Assembly: GCF_029167365.1 (NCBI RefSeq)
Contig: NZ_JARFNM010000001.1
Coordinates: 1,046,001 to 1,110,000, forward strand
Reading direction: 5' to 3'
Source of the DNA: Amygdalobacter nucleatus
Lineage (GTDB): Bacteria; Bacillota; Clostridia; Saccharofermentanales; Fastidiosipilaceae
Length of the DNA stretch: 64,000 nt
The first letter of the stretch is position 1, and each line of letters opens with the position of its first letter. A model generated the notes under the pieces. It was not told the DNA's origin. It saw only the letters and a list, made by a program, of their open reading frames with translations, and ran no database searches. This document shows, in pieces, positions 1 through 7,331 of the stretch. The position numbers and the translations under genes are program-made.

Positions 1-2666
1 TTACCAAAACGGCGACCTAACAGACGTAACTGTGGCTTAAATGTATAGTCAAGTAAATCTGTTGCATCTGTTTGGAAGACAAGCAACTTCACATTCAACT
101 CATCCTTGATTTGCTCTTGGTTCTCAGCACTAATTTCCTCACCAGTCAAACCAACTACTCGCATCTCAGAGAGTGGTTGTCTGTTCTTAACTTGTGAAAC
201 GTTACGAGCTGAACGACCCAAATTAACTAATTGTCTGATTAAATCCATCTCTTTCTCTAAGTCAAGATCAATCAAACTCATATCAGCTTGTGGGTAAGTT
301 GCCAAATGAACTGATTCTGGATAAGTACCCTCAGCCTTTGGTGCATAAAGTACATGCCACATTTCATCAGCCAAGAAAGGCGTAAATGGAGCTAACAAGC
401 GGCTCAAAGTTTCCAAGATTGTGAATAAGGTCCGATAAGCTGCCAACTTAGAATCATCATTTGCACTAGCCCAGAAACGTTCACGATTACGTCTAACGTA
501 CCAGTTACTAAGCTCATCAACAAAGTCTTGAATCGAACGAGCTGCTGGTGTTAATTGATATTCAGACAAACAAGCATTAACTTTCTTAACTAAGCTATTC
601 AACTTACTCAAAGCCCATTTATCAATTGGTTGCAAGGTCACATCACTCTTAGCTGTGAATGGATCATACTTGTCAATCTCTGCATAAAGTGTGTAGAAAG
701 CCAAAGTATTCCACAAGGTACTCATAAACTTACCTTGCAATTCAGTCACTGTATCCAAACTAAAGCGGCTAGGTAGCCAAGGATTGGAGTTGGCATAGAA
801 ATACCAACGTACAGCATCAGCACCAGGTCCATCCAAAATTGCTTGTGGTTGCACAACATTGCCCTTATGCTTACTCATCTTAATGCCGTTTTTATCCAAA
901 ACTAAGCCTAAGCAAATGACATTCTTGTATGGGCTTTGCTGCCGCAACAAAGTAGATATTGCCAAAAGTGAATAGAACCAGCCACGCGTCTGATCTTGTG
1001 CTTCTGAAATAAAGTCAGCTGGGAAATGTTTAGCAAAGTATTCTTTATTTTCAAATGGATAATGGTACTGGGCAAAGAACATCGCACCAGAATCGAACCA
1101 TGTATCGATAACTTCAGGCACTCTTGTCATCAATTGTTGACATTCAGGGCAAGTTATATGCACAGAATCGATAAATGGCTTATGTAACTCAATATCATCA
1201 GGACAATCGGGTGACATTTTTTTGAGTTCAGCAATGCTACCAATACAATAGCGATGTAGATCAGGACACTGCCAAACTGGCAATGGTGTACCCCAATAAC
1301 GTTCTCGTGACAAAGCCCAGTCAACTACATTCTCCAAGAAATTGCCAAAACGACCATCTTTAATATTTTCAGGTAGCCAATTAACTGACTGATTATTCTT
1401 CAACAATTGATCTCTGACTTTGGTCATAGCGATAAACCAGCCACTACGAGCATAGTAAATCAACGGTGTATCGCAACGCCAGCAATGTGGATAACTGTGT
1501 GTAAATGGCAAAACAGCAAACAACAAACTGCGCTCTTGCAAATCATCAATCACCATTGGATCTGCTTTTTTACAGAAAACGCCTGCAAATTTACCACATT
1601 CTGGAGTTAATTGACCTCTCAAGTCGACAAATTGAATAGTCGGCAAGTCAAAATTGCGACCGATTTGGGCATCATCTTCACCAAAGGCAGGTGCAATATG
1701 AACAATACCTGTACCATCTGTAACTGTTACATAATCGCCAGATACGACATACCAAGCTTTTTGCTTGGACTTAGCTACCATATCTTTAGCAAATGGGAAC
1801 AAAGGCTCATATTCTAAGCCAACTAAGTCGCTACCTTTGTATTCTTCAACAATTGTATAGTCTTTTTCGCCTAATACCGACTCTAAACGTGCCTTAGCTA
1901 AATAAAGGAACTCATCCCCCATATTAACTTTGACATAATCAATATCAGGATTTACGCACAAAGCAGCATTAGATGGCAGGGTCCAAGGAGTTGTCGTCCA
2001 AGCCAAAATATAGGTATTCTCAGCATTTTTCAAACTAAAGCGCACAATGACTGAGTTTTCTTTGACATCTTTGTAACCTTGAGCTACCTCATGACTGGAC
2101 AGAGATGTGCCACAACGTGGACAATATGGCAAAATCTTATGGCCTTTATAAAGAAGCCCTTTCTGCCAAATCTGTTGTAATAAATACCACTCAGACTCAA
2201 TGTAATAATTTTCATAATTGACATAAGGATGCTGCATATCAGCTGAATAAGCTACACGCTCTGACATCTCTTGCCAAAGATCTTTGTAACGCCAGACACT
2301 CTCTTTACACTTCTGAATGAAATTAGCGACACCATAATCCTCAATTTCACCCTTACCATCCAAATTGAGTTCTTTCTCAACCTCTAATTCAACCGGCAGA
2401 CCATGTGTGTCCCAGCCAGCTTTGAAAGCTACATTGTAGCCTTGCATACGCTTCCAACGTGGAATGCAATCTTTGATTGAACGGGTCAGGATATGGCCTA
2501 TATGAGGCTTACCATTAGCTGTTGGAGGTCCATCGTAAATTGTAAAATCAGGACCATCTGAATTTAATTTTAATAACTTTTCAGCTAAATTTTGCTGTTT
2601 CCATATTTGCAATCTTTTCTCTTCGCGCTCGGAAAATTTCATATCAGCATTTAACTTTGGATACAT
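1..2666 (-). CDS. ileS: isoleucyl-tRNA synthetase (C-terminus cut by window edge)
   Basis: Class I aminoacyl-tRNA synthetase that charges tRNA-Ile in the cytoplasm. About 888 codons are visible; the family is usually about 1035 residues, so the C-terminal anticodon-binding tail lies outside the window. The HIGH signature (PHIGHIL) is at residues 54-60 and the KMSKS-type loop reads KMSKH at about 596-600. A zinc-like YCPRCG motif is present. The sequence around the HIGH motif follows the clostridial, eukaryote-like type 2 IleRS rather than the KMSKS type 1 form. The ATG is preceded by AGGAAGG at good spacing. The leader is only about 30 nt, so no T-box is possible from the nearest promoter. 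Confidence 0.97.
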   Translation of the reverse strand, partial: MYPKLNADMKFSEREEKRLQIWKQQNLAEKLLKLNSDGPDFTIYDGPPTANGKPHIGHILTRSIKDCIPRWKRMQGYNVAFKAGWDTHGLPVELEVEKELNLDGKGEIEDYGVANFIQKCKESVWRYKDLWQEMSERVAYSADMQHPYVNYENYYIESEWYLLQQIWQKGLLYKGHKILPYCPRCGTSLSSHEVAQGYKDVKENSVIVRFSLKNAENTYILAWTTTPWTLPSNAALCVNPDIDYVKVNMGDEFLYLAKARLESVLGEKDYTIVEEYKGSDLVGLEYEPLFPFAKDMVAKSKQKAWYVVSGDYVTVTDGTGIVHIAPAFGEDDAQIGRNFDLPTIQFVDLRGQLTPECGKFAGVFCKKADPMVIDDLQERSLLFAVLPFTHSYPHCWRCDTPLIYYARSGWFIAMTKVRDQLLKNNQSVNWLPENIKDGRFGNFLENVVDWALSRERYWGTPLPVWQCPDLHRYCIGSIAELKKMSPDCPDDIELHKPFIDSVHITCPECQQLMTRVPEVIDTWFDSGAMFFAQYHYPFENKEYFAKHFPADFISEAQDQTRGWFYSLLAISTLLRQQSPYKNVICLGLVLDKNGIKMSKHKGNVVQPQAILDGPGADAVRWYFYANSNPWLPSRFSLDTVTELQGKFMSTLWNTLAFYTLYAEIDKYDPFTAKSDVTLQPIDKWALSKLNSLVKKVNACLSEYQLTPAARSIQDFVDELSNWYVRRNRERFWASANDDSKLAAYRTLFTILETLSRLLAPFTPFLADEMWHVLYAPKAEGTYPESVHLATYPQADMSLIDLDLEKEMDLIRQLVNLGRSARNVSQVKNRQPLSEMRVVGLTGEEISAENQEQIKDELNVKLLVFQTDATDLLDYTFKPQLRLLGRRFG

Positions 2667-2705
2667 GGCTTTACCTTCCTAACTCTTACAACACTATAAA
2701 AATAG

Positions 2706-2734
2706 ATTATAAAAAAAAGCTAAGCAAATGTCTA
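2706..2734 (-). promoter_or_regulatory. promoter of ileS, overlapping the upstream terminator
   Basis: On the minus strand TAGACA (2734-2729) is followed after 17 nt by a perfect TATAAT (2711-2706). The -35 box falls in the hairpin of the terminator that ends the methylglyoxal-synthase-like gene, so terminator and promoter share DNA. Prediction from sequence only. Confidence 0.5.
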
Positions 2735-2748
2735 ATTTGCCTAGCTTA
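2710..2748 (-). terminator. rho-independent terminator of the mgsA-like gene
   Basis: Minus strand carries AAGCTAGGCAAAT, a short loop, ATTTGCTTAGCTT and then a run of eight T. It lies just past the stop codon of the mgsA-like gene. Confidence 0.85.
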
Positions 2749-2769
2749 TAAGTATCAACAACTACCAAA

Positions 2770-3171
2770 TTAGTGGACAAGTTCACGCCAATCTAAGTCA
2801 CCACGATCAATTGCTAAAATCAAGACTTCAGCTGTAGCGATATTACTTGCGTATGGAATACTGTTGATATCACAAATATCAAGCAAACTCTGACTATATT
2901 TCAAGTATTCAGCGCCACCTTGCTTACTATCACGCAAATGAATCACAGCATCTATCTCGTTGTAACTAACTCTTTGCGTCAATTGACCTAAGCCACCAAC
3001 AATATCACTTGGCACACCTGTTACACTCAAGCCAACATTCTCTTCTAGCAAACGTGCCAGATTCAAAGTAGACAATAGTTGATGTCGTTTCAACAACTGT
3101 TTATAAGCAATGCAAAAATTAATTAACAACTCATTTTTACGACTGTCTGCTAATAAAATAATCCTCATCAC
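2770..3171 (-). CDS. methylglyoxal synthase-like (MGS-fold) protein, catalytic residues missing
   Basis: 133 residues, the usual length of MgsA, which converts dihydroxyacetone phosphate to methylglyoxal. The family is recognisable from NFCIAYKQLL (18-27) and from the C-terminal stretch ending IATAEVLILAIDRGDLDWRE. The active-site motifs are altered. The phosphate-binding GTTG is STLN (34-37). GGDQQ, which holds the catalytic Asp, is GGLGQ (59-63). The PHEPD segment with the His and Asp is AEYLK (87-91). The early AHD is ADS. It is therefore probably not an active methylglyoxal synthase and may be a ligand-binding or regulatory relative. A GAGG ribosome site precedes two ATG codons. Confidence 0.75.
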   Translation of the reverse strand: MMRIILLADSRKNELLINFCIAYKQLLKRHQLLSTLNLARLLEENVGLSVTGVPSDIVGGLGQLTQRVSYNEIDAVIHLRDSKQGGAEYLKYSQSLLDICDINSIPYASNIATAEVLILAIDRGDLDWRELVH

Positions 3172-3265
3172 GTCTACCTCATATCCGCTAAGATACTATA
3201 AGAATAAACTTATTTGTTCTCTAAATCAACCAAGCTTTACTGAAAAAGCATTAATTATTTATACA

Positions 3266-3283
3266 TTTTGCACAAAGCACAAA
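3266..3283 (-). promoter_or_regulatory. possible operator, direct repeat of TTTGTGC
   Basis: On the minus strand TTTGTGC occurs twice back to back, about 95 nt upstream of the mgsA-like start. The second copy extends to TTTGTGCAAA, which resembles the half-sites near both PTS promoters at about 25.2 and 33.5 kb. I could not define a convincing promoter here. Speculative. Confidence 0.25.
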
Positions 3284-3336
3284 TAGTAGCAAATTATCCT
3301 TACATTATTTATCAATAAGCGGAATATCAAGCAAAC

Positions 3337-4035
3337 TCAAGCCTCAAAAAGCTCTCTTCTCTCTTCGTACAAACTGAGATAAGAATGCTCTGTCACAATC
3401 ACATGATCCTGCAAACTAACAGCGCAATTGGCTAAGAGTTTTGCCAGCCTCTCTGTCGTTAAACAATCAGCCTCACTTGCCAATACTTCGCCGCTTGGAT
3501 GATTGTGTACGAGTATAACACTTTTAGCATTGTAGCGCAAAGCTAAGCGTAACACTTCCCGGGCGTCAAAATTGGCCTCATCTAATCTGCCAATTGCAAT
3601 AGTGCTTATATGTAATAGTTGCAAATGACAATCTAGGTCAAGCGCGAAAATCATTTCCTTCCCATGCTGCAATCTCGGTAATATAAATTTGTAGATAGCT
3701 TCTGGTGTATCCAAAATCAATCTAGTATTAATCGGTTTACTTTGCCAGATACGTTTGGCTAACTCTACACACGCTAATATGCGAGCGGCTTTTGCTAGGC
3801 CTATGCCCTTAATTTCAAGTAAGTCATTCACCTCCAAGTTGGCTAATTGACGAAGGTTGTGGCCAACCATCTCATTGGCCAGTAAATTAGCAGCCAGATC
3901 AAGGCTAGATTGGCCCTTTTTCCCAGATTGCAAAATAATAGCTAATAATTCAGCATTAGTTAGATAAGTACTACCTGCTATTTGCAATTTCTCATAAGGG
4001 CGCTCGCTTACATTAAGTTCGGCTAATGTAAACAC
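3337..4035 (-). CDS. radC: RadC family JAB-domain protein
   Basis: 232 residues, normal for RadC. A helix-hairpin-helix segment (LLEIKGIGLAKAARIL, about 72-87) is followed by the MPN/JAB domain with the metal-binding signature HNHPSGE and a downstream Asp in SEAD. The biochemical role is unsettled; the family is often linked to competence and DNA repair. The start is a GTG at 4035 with AAGGAGGA eight nt upstream. The gene stands alone between mgsA-like and asnS. Its upstream region (about 4119-4137) has a weak resemblance to the element found before comEC and comEA. Confidence 0.93.
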   Translation of the reverse strand: MFTLAELNVSERPYEKLQIAGSTYLTNAELLAIILQSGKKGQSSLDLAANLLANEMVGHNLRQLANLEVNDLLEIKGIGLAKAARILACVELAKRIWQSKPINTRLILDTPEAIYKFILPRLQHGKEMIFALDLDCHLQLLHISTIAIGRLDEANFDAREVLRLALRYNAKSVILVHNHPSGEVLASEADCLTTERLAKLLANCAVSLQDHVIVTEHSYLSLYEERRELFEA

Positions 4036-4154
4036 TGTAATTTCCTCCTTAGCAATTTTGTATAACTGATCTTTAGCTATACATCAAGCATAAGGGATAA
4101 TAATTGGAATTTGCGTTTAATTTTGCGTCAAAAATTCAAATCTGGGCCCAAAAT

Positions 4155-4189
4155 TCAAAAAAGCAGCTCAGGTGAAACTGAACTGCTTG
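4155..4189 (-). terminator. rho-independent terminator of asnS
   Basis: Minus strand AAGCAGTTCAG, loop TTTCAC, CTGAGCTGCTT, then TTTTT, shortly after the asnS stop. Confidence 0.85.
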
Positions 4190-4215
4190 TTGAAATTGTG
4201 AAAAACACTCACTTA

Positions 4216-5616
4216 TTAATACATTGCGTTACCAGCTGTACGTGGGAAAAGCTCAACATCACGAATATTGGATACACCTGTTAAGTACATCAATATACGC
4301 TCAAAGCCAAGGCCATAACCAGCATGCGGAGTTGAACCGAAACGGCGCAAATCGTTATACCAAGCATAGTCAGCAACATTCAAGTCCTTATTCAGATAAG
4401 CTTGCTCTAAACGCTCCAAGCGTTCTTCACGCTGTGAACCGCCTACAATCTCACCTACGCCTGGCACTAGGCAATCGAACGCTGCCACAGTCTTACCATC
4501 CTCATTCTGGCGCATATAGAAAGCTTTAATATCAGCTGGATAGTCTGTCACGAATACAGGTGACTTAAATACTTCCTCAGATAAATAGCGCTCATGTTCT
4601 GTCTGAATATCGCAGCCCCAATCAACAGCATATTTGAACTTCTTATCTGCTTTTTTCAGAAGATCAATTGCTTCTGTATAAGTAATACGTGCGAAATTAC
4701 TGTTAGCAACATGCTCTAAGCGTTCAAGTAAGCCCTTATCAACAAATTGATTGAACATTTGCATCTCAGATGGGCAACGCTCTAAAACACGTTTAATGAT
4801 ATGTTTCAACATATCCTCAGCCAAATTCATCGCATCTTCAATATCAGCAAAACTAATTTCAGGCTCGATCATCCAAAATTCAGCTGCATGGCGTGTTGTA
4901 TTTGAATTTTCGGCTCTAAAAGTTGGACCAAATGTATATACATTTTTGAAGCATTGCGCAAAAGCCTCAGCGTGCAACTGACCTGTAACTGTCAAATAAG
5001 TTTTCTTATTGAAAAAGTCTTGTGTGTAATCCACTTTTCCAGCTTCATTCAGCGGCAAATTGTTCAAATCTAAGCTTGTGACTTGGAACATCTCACCAGC
5101 ACCCTCAGCATCATTAGTCGTAATTAATGGTGTATGAATATACAAGAAATCACGGCTATGGAAAAATTCATGAATCGCAAAGGCAGCCTCGCTACGCACT
5201 CTAAAGACAGCCTGTAACAAATTAGTACGCATACGTAAATGCGGTATTGTTCGCAAATACTCAACTGTATGACGCTTTGGTTGCAAAGGGAAATCACTTG
5301 GGCAATCACCAACGAGTACAATCTCTTTTACTTGCATCTCAAGTGGCTGCTTAGCGTTCGGTGTCAAAACAATTTTGCCACGAGCTGTATAAGCTGTACC
5401 TGTACCTTGATGAACTAACTCATCATAATTAGCTACATTTTCACGATTAACAACTAACTGCAAAGGTTGCTGATAGCTACCGTCTTGTAACGCGATAAAG
5501 GCAAAGGCTTTCTGATCACGAATTGTCCTAGCCCAACCGCTAACAACACATTCCTTGTCAGCATACTGTTTGGGATTTAACATCAATTGCTTTACTTCAA
5601 CATTGTACTTCAGCAT
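4216..5616 (-). CDS. asnS: asparaginyl-tRNA synthetase
   Basis: Class IIb synthetase that charges tRNA-Asn. An N-terminal OB-fold anticodon domain ([12 protein letters not shown]) is followed by the catalytic core. [11 protein letters not shown] and the motif 2 region [12 protein letters not shown] are characteristic of AsnRS rather than AspRS, and the motif 3 end [15 protein letters not shown] is intact. I place the start at the ATG at 5616, preceded by TTGGAGGAATAAT. The open frame extends eight codons further upstream, but that part would contain the ribosome site. The result is 466 residues, normal for the family. The SEC-C gene ends 30 nt upstream and the two are probably cotranscribed. 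Confidence 0.97.
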   Translation of the reverse strand: MLKYNVEVKQLMLNPKQYADKECVVSGWARTIRDQKAFAFIALQDGSYQQPLQLVVNRENVANYDELVHQGTGTAYTARGKIVLTPNAKQPLEMQVKEIVLVGDCPSDFPLQPKRHTVEYLRTIPHLRMRTNLLQAVFRVRSEAAFAIHEFFHSRDFLYIHTPLITTNDAEGAGEMFQVTSLDLNNLPLNEAGKVDYTQDFFNKKTYLTVTGQLHAEAFAQCFKNVYTFGPTFRAENSNTTRHAAEFWMIEPEISFADIEDAMNLAEDMLKHIIKRVLERCPSEMQMFNQFVDKGLLERLEHVANSNFARITYTEAIDLLKKADKKFKYAVDWGCDIQTEHERYLSEEVFKSPVFVTDYPADIKAFYMRQNEDGKTVAAFDCLVPGVGEIVGGSQREERLERLEQAYLNKDLNVADYAWYNDLRRFGSTPHAGYGLGFERILMYLTGVSNIRDVELFPRTAGNAMY

Positions 5617-5646
5617 ATTATTCCTCCAACCAGCTATCAATCTAAC

Positions 5647-6174
5647 TTAAGCCTGTTCTTGTTCCTTGTGCATGCAGCAATTCTTGTATTTCTTGCCAGA
5701 GTTGCATGAGCAAGGGTCATTACGACCGACTTTTTCGCTAACAGCAATATGTTCACGGCGATAATTCTTACCAATCTCTGAAATCTCCTCAGCGCTCAAC
5801 ACGCTCTTCCAGGAATCTAACTTGAAAAGCCAAGTTGCTTTAGCACCGTGCATATTGTAAAGCAAGTTTCTGTAATCAATATCCAAAGCAATTTCTGTTT
5901 CAGCAGTTACATTCTTAACATCAATTGGCTGCTTCAAACTGGAATTAATACCTTCCAAAAAGCCCGTAAAAATATCAAACTTCTTACCGAAGCCAAGCTT
6001 TTCGCTCAACTCAGTTACTGTACCATGAGTTAAGTTTTCATTCTCAGGATAAGCACTCAAAATACTATCATAAGCCTTCTGCTCTAACTCATAGTATTCA
6101 CGCATATAGTTTTGATATTTAGTCATATCACTAATATCTTCGCTCTTCTTCATCCAATCATCGTAAAAAGACAT
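5647..6174 (-). CDS. SEC-C motif protein of unknown function
   Basis: 175 residues. The C-terminus carries a SEC-C zinc-binding motif, DPCSCNSGKKYKNCC (about 153-167), as found at the end of SecA. The N-terminal 145 residues resemble a widespread clostridial family of small cytoplasmic SEC-C proteins (FLEGIN, LDIDYRNLLYNM) of unknown role. The cysteines needed for metal binding are all present. A GGAGAACT site precedes the ATG. It sits between holA and asnS with gaps of 43 and 30 nt, so it probably belongs to the comEC-holA-asnS transcription unit. Confidence 0.85.
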   Translation of the reverse strand: MSFYDDWMKKSEDISDMTKYQNYMREYYELEQKAYDSILSAYPENENLTHGTVTELSEKLGFGKKFDIFTGFLEGINSSLKQPIDVKNVTAETEIALDIDYRNLLYNMHGAKATWLFKLDSWKSVLSAEEISEIGKNYRREHIAVSEKVGRNDPCSCNSGKKYKNCCMHKEQEQA

Positions 6175-6217
6175 AGTTCTCCTACCTCGATAAACAATAA
6201 GTTCCTAAATATTAAGC

Positions 6218-7297
6218 TCAAATTGCTAATTCTGCAAATTTTATATCTAAATCTGTTTTGACCAGCTTAGCTAAAAGAAGATCACTCAGTGCTAATTCAT
6301 CCGTATAAGAGCTCTTGTATACTGTATCACAGTCAGCACAAAACCGAATCATATCGCTTAATTCCTGAGCTGTAAATTGACGAGCTTGCGCTTTTAATTT
6401 GTTCACTTTCCAAGGACTAGCGGTCAATAAATCTGGTCTTGTTTTTGCTACTAAAAGTTCACGCATATGGCGCCCTAGAAGTAATAGTGTCACCAAAAAA
6501 ACTTGTTTGTTAGCTTGCAAAATGCTCATGATTGCTTTGGCTTTAGCTAAATTCTTTGCACTAACTGCATCTAGCAAATCGAAAATATCTGCTTTCATGT
6601 CACGTTGTAAAAGCTGGTCAACAACGTTCATGTCTATTGCCGTCAAATTATTAGCCTGGCAATACAGCTTAAGCTTACGCAATTCATTCTGCAAAACAAA
6701 CAGCTCACAATTGCTTCGCTCCAACAATGAAGTAAGTGCAGAATTAGTGATTTTCAAGCCTAACTTCTTAAGCTCGTTTGCTAACCAAACAGCTAATACT
6801 GGCTGCTCAACATAAGAAAAATTATAGATGGCACAATCTTGACTTTTGCTAAGAGCCTGACAGTGTTTAAGCCGTTGATCAATTTTATCTTCTAAAAACA
6901 CGCAAACACAAGCTTTGCTCTGACATAAAGCTTGCATAAAAGTTTGCCACGCTGCCTGTTTCTCAACACCTAAAGCTTGCTGAAACAACTTACTCTGCTT
7001 AATCAACAGCAATCTCTTTTTGGCCATAAATGGGGGCATCTGGCATTCACTTGTGATACTAGGCCAATCAAGATTGCTTGTTTTAGCATCAATGTCTATA
7101 ACATGGGCATCAATCTCTGACTTTAAATCAGAAGCTAAACCAAGCTGCACCTTTAATTTTTCTAAGGCAGCGGAAACTAAGAAACGCTCCTCACCGGCTA
7201 AGACGTAAAGCAGCTTAAACTGTTCAGCTTGTATCGCTTTAACAGCTGTCTGATACAAATTAAAACTGTTTGTAGTTTGTTTTTTCGTGTAAGCCAT
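6218..7297 (-). CDS. holA: DNA polymerase III subunit delta
   Basis: 359 residues, matching the YqeN/HolA family. Delta opens the sliding clamp within the clamp-loader complex. Family features include the N-terminal LLYVLAGEERFLV segment and the central region of domains II and III (LFVLQNELRKL and DIFDLLDAVSAKNLAKA). No strong ribosome site precedes the ATG. The gene starts 34 nt after the comEC stop, so translation may depend partly on the upstream gene. A comEC-holA order is common in Firmicutes and supports the assignment. Confidence 0.92.
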   Translation of the reverse strand: MAYTKKQTTNSFNLYQTAVKAIQAEQFKLLYVLAGEERFLVSAALEKLKVQLGLASDLKSEIDAHVIDIDAKTSNLDWPSITSECQMPPFMAKKRLLLIKQSKLFQQALGVEKQAAWQTFMQALCQSKACVCVFLEDKIDQRLKHCQALSKSQDCAIYNFSYVEQPVLAVWLANELKKLGLKITNSALTSLLERSNCELFVLQNELRKLKLYCQANNLTAIDMNVVDQLLQRDMKADIFDLLDAVSAKNLAKAKAIMSILQANKQVFLVTLLLLGRHMRELLVAKTRPDLLTASPWKVNKLKAQARQFTAQELSDMIRFCADCDTVYKSSYTDELALSDLLLAKLVKTDLDIKFAELAI

Positions 7298-7331
7298 ATC
7301 GCCAGTTTAACACAAAGCCATTTAATTGACA

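Noticed and set aside
2667-2769. T-box riboswitch upstream of ileS
   Set aside because: The leader from the best promoter is only about 30 nt and contains no T-box sequence.
4224-4529. Plus-strand open frame of 101 codons
   Set aside because: Lies wholly antisense within asnS, low-complexity and with no ribosome site.
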